A DNA stretch of 64,000 bases from contig NZ_CP157456.1 of the NCBI RefSeq assembly GCF_041549525.1, positions 2,976,001 through 3,040,000 of the forward strand. Reading direction: 5' to 3'. The notes below the pieces were generated by a model. It saw only the letters and a program-made list of their open reading frames with translations, was not told where the DNA came from and made no database searches. This document shows positions 1 through 7,534 of this stretch, piece after piece; the stretch's first letter is position 1, and the number at the start of each line of letters is the position of its first letter. This DNA is from Paenarthrobacter aurescens. GTDB lineage: Bacteria; Actinomycetota; Actinomycetes; Actinomycetales; Micrococcaceae. The position numbers and the translations under genes are program-made.

Positions 1-888
1 TTCCCGCCGCGCCCTTGTCAGCTCAGCCCGGGCCAACAGCTCACTATCGGACGGGTAGGCGACTTCTTCAAGAACCAAGGGGTGTGGAGCCGCGAGCCCG
101 GACTTGGCATCGCGTTTTCTTTCCAGGAGCCGGGAGTACAACCACGCCGGGGACTCCAAGGACTCCCCCACCCGCAGGGCAGAACCAACCAAGGACCGCA
201 CCATGTTGTGGCAAAACGCATCAGCCTGAACGGTGGCCACAATGACACCGTCGCTGGATCGGGCAAAGGAAAACTTCTGTAGCTCGCGAATGGTTGTGGC
301 GCCCTCACGAGGCTTGCAATAGGAACGGAAATCCTGGAGCCCCAGCAGAGCCGATGCGCCCTCGTTCATCAGCGCAACGTCCAACGGCGTCTTGTGCCAC
401 AAGGTGATGCCCCGCAGTAGCGGGTCCCAGCGTTCGGGACCGTCGGCAATCCGGTAGCTGTATCTGCGCCACAACGCAGAGAAGCGGGCATCGAAGCCTT
501 CCGGCGCCAGACCGGCGTCATGCACTTCAATTGCACCTGTCAGGTCACCAAGTATCCGGCTCAACGCTCCGCGGAGTCGGCGCAGAAGCGCGACGGCGGG
601 ATCGAGTTCGTGCCCTCGCGGCAGTGATAGCCACTCAGCTTCCGTGAGGTCCAGGTGAACAACCTGTCCGCGGGCGTGGACGCCGGCGTCCGTCCTGCCG
701 GCGACAGTAACGCGAACAGGCCGCTGCAGAAGGAGCGCCAGTGCTTCCTCAAGGGAACCCTGCACGGTACGAAGACCGGGCTGCAGCGCCCAACCGTTGA
801 AAGGGCCGCCGTCGTAAGAAAGATCAAGTCGGACACGCAAAAACCCGCCGCCCCCCAAAACGGGGGCAGCGGGTTTTCGTTCGTTCAT
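1..888 (-). CDS. truA: tRNA pseudouridine synthase A, 3' end beyond window
   Basis: TruA converts uridines 38-40 in the tRNA anticodon stem to pseudouridine. The frame read leftwards from ATG at 888 gives MNERKPAAP, then the RVRLDLSYDG start of the fold and GRTDAGVHARGQV, which carries the catalytic Asp of the family. It stays open to the window edge, so the C-terminus is missing. It follows rplQ by 32 bp, the usual actinobacterial place. The first 17 codons contain a terminator-like hairpin, so the true start may be the TTG at 840, which would give an N-terminus starting directly at RVRLDLSYDG. Identity is secure; the start is not. Confidence 0.93.
   Translation of the reverse strand, partial: MNERKPAAPVLGGGGFLRVRLDLSYDGGPFNGWALQPGLRTVQGSLEEALALLLQRPVRVTVAGRTDAGVHARGQVVHLDLTEAEWLSLPRGHELDPAVALLRRLRGALSRILGDLTGAIEVHDAGLAPEGFDARFSALWRRYSYRIADGPERWDPLLRGITLWHKTPLDVALMNEGASALLGLQDFRSYCKPREGATTIRELQKFSFARSSDGVIVATVQADAFCHNMVRSLVGSALRVGESLESPAWLYSRLLERKRDAKSGLAAPHPLVLEEVAYPSDSELLARAELTRARRE
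839..877 (-). terminator. Intrinsic terminator inside the truA 5' coding region
   Basis: On the minus strand AAAACCCGCTGCCCCC (877-862) pairs with GGGGGCGGCGGGTTTT (855-840), 16 pairs with one G-U, around a 6-nt loop, and a run of five T (843-839) follows. This is a strong rho-independent signal just past rplQ, but it lies within codons 4-17 of truA as read from the ATG at 888. Confidence 0.75.
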
Positions 889-901
889 AGACTTAAGTCT
901 A
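888..901. promoter_or_regulatory. 14-bp perfect palindrome abutting the truA ATG
   Basis: TAGACTTAAGTCTA reads the same on both strands and ends at the truA ATG. On the minus strand its first half, TAGACT, is identical to the putative -10 hexamers of rpsL, secY and tRNA-Trp, which would place a start point almost on the ATG. No good -35 was found. Function is unknown. Confidence 0.35.
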
Positions 902-920
902 CTGGGAAGAATTCAGTGAA

Positions 921-1481
921 TTACTTCTTGTCCTCAGCGGCCGGAGCCTCTTCGGTTTCAGCAGCTTCAGCTTCAGTGGCCTCTGCCTCAGCGGCCGGAG
1001 CCTCTTCGGTTTCAGCAGCTTCGGTCTCTACAACCTCTTCCTCAGCAGCCGATGCTTCAGCAGCCGGAGCAGCCTTGGCAGCGGCAGCGGTTGCCTCAGC
1101 AACAACGGCCTGCTTGGGGGAAACGGGCTCGAGGACGAGCTCGATGACAGCCATGGGAGCGTTGTCGCCCTTGCGGTTGCCGATCTTGGTGATGCGGGTG
1201 TAGCCACCATCGCGGTTGGCAACGGCACCGGCGATGTCGGTGAACAGCTCGTGGACAACGCCCTTGTCGCTGATCAGGCCGAGAACGCGGCGGCGTGAAG
1301 CGAGGTCGCCACGCTTGGCGAAGGTGACCAGACGCTCTGCGTACGGCTTAAGGCGCTTGGCCTTGGTGACCGTGGTGGTGATGCGCTTGTGCTCAAAGAG
1401 AGCAGCTGCCAGGTTCGCGAGCATCAGGCGCTCGTGAGCCGGGCCGCCTCCGAGGCGCGGACCCTTAGTGGGGGTAGGCAT
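921..1481 (-). CDS. rplQ: 50S ribosomal protein L17
   Basis: L17 is a large-subunit protein near the peptide exit tunnel. The N-terminal 115 residues are canonical: [19 protein letters not shown], then [20 protein letters not shown]. At 186 aa it is about 60 residues longer than E. coli L17; the extra is a C-terminal tail of Ala, Glu and Thr with an internal 18-residue repeat. It lies 66 bp after rpoA, consistent with the rpoA-rplQ pair, and is followed by the terminator at 839-877. Confidence 0.97.
   Translation of the reverse strand: MPTPTKGPRLGGGPAHERLMLANLAAALFEHKRITTTVTKAKRLKPYAERLVTFAKRGDLASRRRVLGLISDKGVVHELFTDIAGAVANRDGGYTRITKIGNRKGDNAPMAVIELVLEPVSPKQAVVAEATAAAAKAAPAAEASAAEEEVVETEAAETEEAPAAEAEATEAEAAETEEAPAAEDKK
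932..1022 (-). repeat. Two 37-bp direct repeats in the rplQ tail
   Basis: A 37-bp sequence occurs identically at 932-968 and 986-1022, 54 bp (18 codons) apart. It encodes the repeated acidic segment [11 protein letters not shown] of the L17 tail. The period is in frame, so gain or loss of a unit would only change tail length. Confidence 0.85.
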
Positions 1482-1547
1482 AGTTATTTCTCCTGTTATG
1501 TAAGCCGTTCAGGTCCATCACTGGACCCGGCGGCCAAGATCTGCTGT

Positions 1548-2558
1548 TTAGAGCTCGTCGTCGCTGAACGCGGCGTCGTCCTCTTCGATGGCTGCGGCGC
1601 GGGCTGCGAGATCGAAACCGGGAGGGGAGTCCTTGAGGGACAGACCCAGTTCCACGAGCTTTGCCTTGACCTCGTCAATGGACTTCGCACCGAAGTTACG
1701 AATGTCCATCAGGTCAGCCTCGGAGCGGGCAACGAGTTCACCCACGGTGTGGATGCCCTCACGCTTGAGGCAGTTGTAGGAACGGACGGTGAGGTCCAGA
1801 TCCTCGATCGGCAGAGCCATGTCAGCTGCCAGGGCAGCGTCCGTCGGCGACGGGCCAATCTCGATACCTTCAGCTGCGGTGTTCAGCTCACGAGCCAGAC
1901 CGAACAGTTCCACCAAGGTGGTGCCTGCGGAAGCAACAGCATCGCGGGGGGCGATTGCCTGCTTGGTCTCGACGTCGACAATGAGCTTGTCGAAGTCGGT
2001 GCGCTGCTCAACACGGGTAGCTTCCACGCGGAAAGTTACCTTCATGACCGGCGAGTAGATCGAGTCAACCGGAATACGGCCGATCTCGGAGTCGCCGGAC
2101 TTGTTCTGAGCTGCCGAAACGTAGCCACGGCCGCGCTCGATGGTCAGTTCGAGTTCGAACTTGCCCTTCGAGTTCAGTGTGGCAATGTGCAGATCCGGGT
2201 TGTGGAATTCGACGCCGGCCGGCGGAGCGATGTCCGCGGCGGTGACGACTCCGGGGCCCTGCTTGCGCAGGTAAGCAACAACCGGCTCATCGTGCTCGGA
2301 GGAAACCGAAAGGTTCTTGATGTTCAGGATGATCTCGGTGACATCTTCCTTGACACCCGGAACCGTGGTGAACTCGTGCAGCACGCCATCGATCCGGATG
2401 CTGGTTACAGCGGCACCGGGGATGGAGGAGAGCAGGGTACGGCGGAGGGAGTTTCCGAGGGTGTAGCCGAAGCCCGGCTCCAGCGGTTCAATGATGAAAC
2501 GGGAGCGGTTCTCGGATACAACTTCTTCAGACAGGGTGGGGCGCTGTGCAATGAGCAC
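1548..2558 (-). CDS. rpoA: DNA-directed RNA polymerase subunit alpha
   Basis: Alpha forms the dimer on which beta and beta' assemble, and its C-terminal domain contacts UP elements and activators. The 336-aa product starts [14 protein letters not shown] from a GTG preceded by AAAGGAAA. The N-terminal assembly domain contains [20 protein letters not shown]; a linker leads to the C-terminal helix-hairpin-helix domain ([15 protein letters not shown], then [18 protein letters not shown]) and an acidic tail. rpsD, which usually lies between rpsK and rpoA, is absent, and a promoter-like site lies 25 bp upstream. Confidence 0.98.
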   Translation of the reverse strand: MLIAQRPTLSEEVVSENRSRFIIEPLEPGFGYTLGNSLRRTLLSSIPGAAVTSIRIDGVLHEFTTVPGVKEDVTEIILNIKNLSVSSEHDEPVVAYLRKQGPGVVTAADIAPPAGVEFHNPDLHIATLNSKGKFELELTIERGRGYVSAAQNKSGDSEIGRIPVDSIYSPVMKVTFRVEATRVEQRTDFDKLIVDVETKQAIAPRDAVASAGTTLVELFGLARELNTAAEGIEIGPSPTDAALAADMALPIEDLDLTVRSYNCLKREGIHTVGELVARSEADLMDIRNFGAKSIDEVKAKLVELGLSLKDSPPGFDLAARAAAIEEDDAAFSDDEL

Positions 2559-2580
2559 TTAGGTTTCCTTTCGGCGAGCA

Positions 2581-2612
2581 TCCGCTATATGACGCAACAC
2601 AGGTGGTGGAAA
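2581..2612 (-). promoter_or_regulatory. Putative rpoA promoter carrying the shared RNAP motif
   Basis: On the minus strand TTTCCA (2612-2607), a 17-bp spacer and TATAGC (2589-2584) form a sigma-70-type promoter about 25 bp before the rpoA GTG. The -10 lies in GTCATATAGCGGA (2593-2581), a 13-mer found identically at the rpoB promoter. No experimental start site is known to me. Confidence 0.5.
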
Positions 2613-2707
2613 TCGGCTTCGGTTTCCAGCCTGGCCAGCCGGGCCATGCTGATGGAGGGTCGAAACCATCCATAGCAGGCCCGGCCGGTCAGGCGGGGAA
2701 GACCTAA

Positions 2708-3109
2708 TTAGACGCGGCGGCGCTTCGGCGGGCGGCAACCGTTGTGGGCGCTGGGGGTGACGTCCTGGATGGAGCCAACCTCGAGGCCAGCGGCCTGAAG
2801 CGAACGGATTGCGGTTTCGCGTCCGGATCCCGGGCCCTTGACGAATACGTCAACCTTGCGCAGACCGTGCTCCTGAGCGCGCTTTGCAGCGGCTTCGGCA
2901 GCCATCTGAGCGGCGAACGGAGTGGACTTACGGGAGCCCTTGAAGCCAACCTCACCGGCGGAAGCCCATGAGATTACAGCACCGTTCGGGTCCGTGATGG
3001 ACACGATGGTGTTGTTAAAAGTGCTCTTGATGTGCGCCTGGCCAAGCGCAATATTCTTCTTATCCTTGCGACGCGGCTTACGAACCGCTCCACGAGTCTT
3101 CGGGGGCAT
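2708..3109 (-). CDS. rpsK: 30S ribosomal protein S11
   Basis: S11 lies in the small-subunit platform and contacts the E-site region of 16S rRNA. The 133-aa product begins [19 protein letters not shown] and contains [20 protein letters not shown] and [17 protein letters not shown], ending in the basic RPPKRRRV. The length is normal. It follows rpsM by 51 bp; the next gene is rpoA rather than rpsD, so ribosomal protein S4 must be encoded elsewhere. Confidence 0.98.
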   Translation of the reverse strand: MPPKTRGAVRKPRRKDKKNIALGQAHIKSTFNNTIVSITDPNGAVISWASAGEVGFKGSRKSTPFAAQMAAEAAAKRAQEHGLRKVDVFVKGPGSGRETAIRSLQAAGLEVGSIQDVTPSAHNGCRPPKRRRV

Positions 3110-3160
3110 TGTTTCTCCTACAGAAAGTTATCGGGGGAAAACCGGATTAATCCCGAGGGA

Positions 3161-3538
3161 TTAACGGCCGGCCTTCTTCTTGCCGGCGACGGTGCGCTTC
3201 GGGCCCTTGCGGGTACGAGCGTTGGTCTTCGTACGCTGACCGCGTACGGGCAGGCCCTTGCGGTGGCGCAGGCCTTCGTAGCTGCCGATCTCTACCTTGC
3301 GGCGGATGTCAGCGGCTACCTCGCGGCGAAGGTCACCCTCAACCTTGTAGTTGCCTTCAATGTAGTCACGCAGCTGGACCAGCTCGGCGTCAGTCAGGTC
3401 CTTGACGCGAACGTCAGCGCTGATGCCGGTGGCAGCCAGGGTTTCGTGTGCACGGGTCTTGCCCACGCCGTAGATGTAAGTAAGCGCAATTTCCAACCGC
3501 TTTTCGCGGGGAATGTCTACGCCAGCGAGACGAGCCAT
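3161..3538 (-). CDS. rpsM: 30S ribosomal protein S13
   Basis: S13 sits in the head of the small subunit and forms intersubunit bridges and P-site tRNA contacts. The 125-aa product starts [19 protein letters not shown] at ATG 3538. The frame is open further upstream, but only this start matches the family. It contains the helix-two-turn-helix region ([18 protein letters not shown]) and the basic C-terminus [20 protein letters not shown]. It lies between rpmJ and rpsK. Confidence 0.97.
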   Translation of the reverse strand: MARLAGVDIPREKRLEIALTYIYGVGKTRAHETLAATGISADVRVKDLTDAELVQLRDYIEGNYKVEGDLRREVAADIRRKVEIGSYEGLRHRKGLPVRGQRTKTNARTRKGPKRTVAGKKKAGR

Positions 3539-3734
3539 AGTGGCAGTACTCCTTGAATAAACCGGAGGTCGTAGGCAGTACACCCACACGTTCAGTGTGG
3601 CCCCAGCCTCCGACCGGGGGTTCGCTGACCAGGCTCTGTACTGCAGTCCTGGCACAGCTTGTGCTGCCTTTATTTACTTGCGTGGGCTAGCAGCCCAGGT
3701 TTGTCCTTGCGGACGCAGATTCCCGGAAGGGGAA

Positions 3735-3848
3735 TTAGCCCTGGCGCTGCTTGTGGCGCGGGTTCTCGCAGATCACCATGACCCGGCCGTTACGGCGGAT
3801 CACTTTGCACTTGTCGCAGATCTGCTTGACGCTCGGCTTGACCTTCAT
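3735..3848 (-). CDS. rpmJ: 50S ribosomal protein L36
   Basis: This 37-aa protein ([17 protein letters not shown] at the N-terminus) is the zinc-ribbon L36 of the large subunit. Cys11, Cys14, Cys27 and His32 form the zinc site, so this is the zinc-binding C+ form rather than the zinc-free paralogue made under zinc limitation. It is 72 bp downstream of infA and 196 bp upstream of rpsM, the usual infA-rpmJ-rpsM order. Confidence 0.97.
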   Translation of the reverse strand: MKVKPSVKQICDKCKVIRRNGRVMVICENPRHKQRQG

Positions 3849-3920
3849 GGCGTTCCTTTGCGTGTTTTGCAGTTGATCTGCTGGAGCGGCTTAGGCACTA
3901 TTGCCTTGCCGCCCAGCAAT

Positions 3921-4142
3921 TTACTTGTAGCGGTAGACGATACGACCACGTGTGAGGTCGTATGGGCTCAGCTCAACCACTACCCGGTCCTCGGGGAGGA
4001 TTCGAATGTAGTGCTGTCGCATCTTCCCAGAGATGTGTGCGAGAACGACGTGCTTATTGGTGAGCTCAACACGAAACATCGCATTGGGCAGCGCCTCAGT
4101 CACAACGCCCTCGATCTCAATGACCCCGTCCTTCTTGGCCAT
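3921..4142 (-). CDS. infA: Translation initiation factor IF-1
   Basis: IF-1 is a small OB-fold protein that occupies the A site of the 30S subunit during initiation. The 73-aa product ([20 protein letters not shown] at the start, ending [12 protein letters not shown]) matches the family in length and sequence. It is the first gene of the infA-rpmJ-rpsM-rpsK block. map, which normally precedes it closely, is separated here by about 4.8 kb of unrelated genes, so infA needs its own promoter. Confidence 0.98.
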   Translation of the reverse strand: MAKKDGVIEIEGVVTEALPNAMFRVELTNKHVVLAHISGKMRQHYIRILPEDRVVVELSPYDLTRGRIVYRYK

Positions 4143-4275
4143 ATCCTCCGCTAACTGTTGTTTGCCACCGCCCTTCGGTTAGGCACCGAAGATCCAGCGG
4201 ACGTTTTTTGTTTGCTTGGCCCTCTTGGAACCACGACACTAAAAAGGGCGTGGCTGCACAGACAACCAACAAATA

Positions 4276-4281
4276 ACTCTA
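4276..4281 (-). promoter_or_regulatory. Possible infA -10 element
   Basis: On the minus strand TAGAGT follows TTGGCG directly, about 135 bp before the infA ATG, similar in style to the tRNA-Trp -10 context TTGCGTAGACT. No convincing -35 was found. The 195-bp gap up to the peptidase gene must hold the infA promoter because that neighbour's operon is unrelated. Confidence 0.3.
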
Positions 4282-4337
4282 CGCCAATGAGGCCGGAAAG
4301 TTAAATCCGTCTATGGTAGCGCACCTGTCCCCAGTCG

Positions 4338-5300
4338 TCACTCCCCTGCGGGCCGGTAAGCAGGGAAGTCCCCTGCCGCCGTCGAGACGCTTTGGGCCGC
4401 AAGGACGCCATCCACAATGGCCAGGCGAACGGCGTCGGCAGCGGCGCTCTGGAGCGTTATCAGCGAGACTTGCCGCGCCTGTTCGGTACTGCGGTCAAGC
4501 CCGACGGCGCCAGTCGCCAAGGCGAACACGGTATCTCCGTCCGCCAACGTATGGGACGGATCCAAGGCCCGCGCCAACCCCGCATGCCCGGCACTGGCGG
4601 TCCGCCTGCACTCGGCCACATCAAGCACAGCGTTGGTGGCGATCACCACGAGAGTCGTGTTGAGCCCTTGCGGCGACCCCAGCGGATCTGCCGAGGTTGC
4701 GGGCGAAGATTCAGGCCCCGCGCCGCTGAACACCGGCGCCCCCATCGCGTTCACCACGGCAATGGCACCAACAACCACCCCACCGTCGAGAGCGATTGAA
4801 GAAGTACCTACCCCACCCTTGTAGTGGCCACGCGCAACAACGGCCCCCGTCCCGGCACCCATGTTTCCACGTTCGACGGCGGCGTGGTCGCCTGAGGCGA
4901 AGGCTGCGGCGGCTGCCTGGTAGCCCATGTCCGCGCCGGGCCGCGCTTTCACGTCGCCACCGCGCCCGAGGTCGAAGATGGCCGCCGCCGGCACAATGGG
5001 CACCACTGTCCCCGGAACAGCAAAACCCCTGCCCTGCTCCTCACACCACAATTGAGCACCACCAGCAGAAGCCAAGCCAAAGGCACTGCCACCCGTCAAC
5101 ACCACGGCATCCACAGTCGACACCAATGTGGTCGGATCCAGCGCATCGGTCTCATGCGTCCCGGGCCCACCCCCACGCACGTCCACAGACCCCACAGTCC
5201 CCGGCGGAGGAAGCACCACAGTAACCCCGGACAACCACCCCTCCCCCACCTTCTGCACATGCCCAACCCGTATGCCGGCAACATCGGTGATCGAATTCAT
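4338..5300 (-). CDS. P1-family (S58, DmpA-like) peptidase
   Basis: Members of this family are Ntn-fold aminopeptidases or D-esterases that activate themselves by autocleavage. The product from ATG 5300 (MNSITDVAGIRVGHVQ) is 320 aa, close to the family length; a start at 5315 adds five residues. Family features are the GGSAFGLASAGGAQLWCEEQ segment, a glycine-rich GNMGAGTGAVV block, and LNTTLVVIATNA near residue 215, whose Asn-Thr bond is the likely autocleavage site with Thr as nucleophile. It has no signal peptide. It stands alone between infA and a divergent ABC operon. Substrate is unknown. Confidence 0.85.
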   Translation of the reverse strand: MNSITDVAGIRVGHVQKVGEGWLSGVTVVLPPPGTVGSVDVRGGGPGTHETDALDPTTLVSTVDAVVLTGGSAFGLASAGGAQLWCEEQGRGFAVPGTVVPIVPAAAIFDLGRGGDVKARPGADMGYQAAAAAFASGDHAAVERGNMGAGTGAVVARGHYKGGVGTSSIALDGGVVVGAIAVVNAMGAPVFSGAGPESSPATSADPLGSPQGLNTTLVVIATNAVLDVAECRRTASAGHAGLARALDPSHTLADGDTVFALATGAVGLDRSTEQARQVSLITLQSAAADAVRLAIVDGVLAAQSVSTAAGDFPAYRPAGE

Positions 5301-5614
5301 GGCTCCATTCTCCACCCGCCGGGAGCAGAACGAACTGGCGGTGCGCCGGGACCCGGCAGCGCGCGTCTAAGGGAGGAACGACCGAGCGCGCAGAGGGGTC
5401 CAGCCAGCCCGCAGGGCGGGGCAAGTGGGAGCCGAGCCTCAAATACGAACAAGCGAGTAACGCCGAGTAAACGGGCTTGGAAGTGTAAGCCAACTATCCA
5501 TACACGCCCCGCTTTTGGCCTCAACGGGTGCTTTCGGTGTGGTGAGCTAGGCCTGTCTTCGCCGCCCCGGTCAGGGAGCTGGCGCCCTCATTCGCCCGAA
5601 ACCGTTAGTGACTC
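5301..5614. other. Intergenic region upstream of the ABC operon
   Basis: This 314-bp divergent gap holds no gene I can support. Its first half (about 5365-5465) is purine-rich with repeated GAG/CGAG words and might be a genus-specific extragenic element. A weak inverted pair GTGTA/TACAC (around 5485-5507) and CGAAACCGTTAG (5598-5609), which loosely resembles a LacI-type half site, lie close to the ABC start. None is strong enough to name. Confidence 0.4.
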
Positions 5615-6565
5615 ATGACTACCCGACAGATTCACAGCAGCAGTGCTGCGCCCGCAGACAGGCGGCCCACGCAGCAGAGAAAGCGCTGGTCCGGCCGGAG
5701 CCGCCGGGACTTCCTGGTGTTCCTGGCCATGGCCTTGCCCAACCTGGCCTTGATCGGCACGTTCACGTATTGGCCGCTGATCAACAACATCTATTACTCG
5801 ACGTTGGATTGGACCCTCGGCTCGGCAAAAGCCACCGTGGTGGGGTTGCAGAACTACGTCACGTTTTTCGCCAGTGAGGACGCTTCCAAGGTCCTGGGAA
5901 CCACCGCGATTTTCACCGTGGTGACAGTGGGCGGCTCCATGGTCCTGGGCCTGCTGGTTGCGTTGGCTTTGAACTCGAAGGCGCGCGGCACCACATTCGC
6001 CCGGTCTGCCGTGTTCGCGCCCTACGTGCTCTCCGGTGTGGGCGTTGGCTTGGTGTGGCTGTTCATCTTCGATCCCGGCTACGGAGTCCTTGCATGGGTC
6101 CTGCGTGGCTTTGGCCAGCAGAGCCCGCAGTGGATCAATGATCCGCAGCTTTCCTTGGTGATGGTGATCATTGTGTACGTCTGGAAGAACCTCGGCTACT
6201 GTGCTGTGGTTTTCCTGGCCGGCCTGCAGTCCCTCCCCCGTGACGTCATGGAGGCCGCTGCGCTGGATGGGGCCAACAGTGTGCGGAGGTTTTTCAACAT
6301 CTCCCTTCCATTGCTTTCCCCCACCACGTTCTTCCTGCTGATCACCACCATGCTGAGTTCCCTGCAGGCGTTCGACCTCATCCGCATCATGACTCCGCTG
6401 GGAAACGGCACCAGCACCCTCATCTATGAGGCTTACCTTCAGGCGTTCGGCGCGTACAACCGGGCAGGCTACTCGGCCGCGATTTCCGTGGTCCTCTTCG
6501 TGATCCTGCTGATCATCACTGTTCTTCAACTCCGGTTCGTTGAGCGAAAGGTTCACTACTCATGA
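5615..6565 (+). CDS. Sugar ABC transporter permease, UgpA/MalF type
   Basis: First membrane subunit of a carbohydrate or glycerol-phosphate importer. The 316-aa protein has a basic N-terminus (QQRKRWSGRSRRDF), about six hydrophobic helices, and the EAA loop that docks the ATPase (MEAAALDGANSVRRFFNISL, about residues 210-229). YWPLINNIYYS after the first helix is typical of UgpA-like permeases. It overlaps the second permease by 4 bp (ATGA), showing translational coupling. No ATPase gene accompanies the operon, so a shared MsiK/UgpC-type ATPase elsewhere is likely. Confidence 0.92.
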   Translation: MTTRQIHSSSAAPADRRPTQQRKRWSGRSRRDFLVFLAMALPNLALIGTFTYWPLINNIYYSTLDWTLGSAKATVVGLQNYVTFFASEDASKVLGTTAIFTVVTVGGSMVLGLLVALALNSKARGTTFARSAVFAPYVLSGVGVGLVWLFIFDPGYGVLAWVLRGFGQQSPQWINDPQLSLVMVIIVYVWKNLGYCAVVFLAGLQSLPRDVMEAAALDGANSVRRFFNISLPLLSPTTFFLLITTMLSSLQAFDLIRIMTPLGNGTSTLIYEAYLQAFGAYNRAGYSAAISVVLFVILLIITVLQLRFVERKVHYS

Positions 6566-7482
6566 GCGCGCCCTCACCCGCCGTCGTGGTTGATCCGCCG
6601 CAAGAGGCCGCGCAACCGGCCGCCACGCAGGACCTGCCGCGCCCCTTTTCCACATCCAACTTCCTGCAGACCCTGGCTACGGGCTACGTGCCGTTGATCA
6701 TCGCAACGCTGGTGGTATTCCTGCCACTGCTGTGGATGGTGCTGAGTTCCTTCAAGCAACCCGGCGAGATCGTCACCATGGATCTGAAGATCCTGCCGGA
6801 ATCACTGAACCTGGAGAACTACGTCACCGCAATGACCACGGTCCCGTTCGCACAGTTCTTCGCGAACAGCCTGATCGTCACCGTGGTGGGTTCAACCATC
6901 AAAGTCATTTTGGCGATCCTGACGGCCTATGCGCTGGTGTTCGTTCGCTTCCCGTTCAAGAACGTCATCTTCGTGCTGATTCTGGTGGCACTCATGGTCC
7001 CTGCGCAGGTGTCCATCCTGCCCAATTACATCCTGATCGCGGGGATGGGCGGAAAGAACACCTTGTGGGGCATCATCCTTCCGGGTTTGGGGACGGCGTT
7101 TGGCACTTTCCTGCTACGGCAACATTTCATGACCCTGCCGCCGTCCATTCTCGAAGCAGCTGAAATCGACGGTGCCGGCCATTGGCGGCGGCTGTGGCAG
7201 ATCATCGTGCCGGTCTCAGTGCCGTCCATCGCCACCGTGGCGCTGGTGACCGTGGTCAGCGAATGGAATGACTACATTTGGCCGCTCATCATCACGGACC
7301 GCCCCGAAACCATGACACTTCCCGTGGGTTTGACCCTGCTGCAGAACTCCGAGGGCAACGGTGCAGGCTGGGGAATTCTCATGGCCGGGGCCGTCCTGGT
7401 GATCGTGCCCATCCTGCTGGTGTTTGCAGCACTCCAGCGCTACATCGTTGCCGGGCTGACCCAGGGCAGTGTCACCGGCTGA
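6562..7482 (+). CDS. Sugar ABC transporter permease, UgpE/MalG type
   Basis: Second membrane subunit of the importer. The 306-aa protein has a cytoplasmic N-terminus of about 45 residues, then about six membrane helices; the first periplasmic stretch (SSFKQPGEIVTMDLKILPES) is typical of MalG/UgpE proteins. The EAA loop is ILEAAEIDGAGHWRRLWQII, about residues 195-214. It overlaps the first permease by 4 bp and is 52 bp upstream of the binding-protein start. Confidence 0.92.
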   Translation: MSAPSPAVVVDPPQEAAQPAATQDLPRPFSTSNFLQTLATGYVPLIIATLVVFLPLLWMVLSSFKQPGEIVTMDLKILPESLNLENYVTAMTTVPFAQFFANSLIVTVVGSTIKVILAILTAYALVFVRFPFKNVIFVLILVALMVPAQVSILPNYILIAGMGGKNTLWGIILPGLGTAFGTFLLRQHFMTLPPSILEAAEIDGAGHWRRLWQIIVPVSVPSIATVALVTVVSEWNDYIWPLIITDRPETMTLPVGLTLLQNSEGNGAGWGILMAGAVLVIVPILLVFAALQRYIVAGLTQGSVTG

Positions 7483-7534
7483 TTTTCTCCAAACGCTCCA
7501 TCCGCATCGAAGTAAGTTATTGAGAGGAAGCACC

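Noticed and set aside
3539..3655. N-terminal extension of S13
   Set aside because: The frame is open upstream of ATG 3538, but the S13 family begins [10 protein letters not shown] and the extra residues match nothing.
5588..6556. A 322-codon minus-strand frame opposite the first ABC permease
   Set aside because: The product is rich in His, Gln, Gly and Glu as expected for the complement of a membrane-protein gene; the permease on the + strand is certain.
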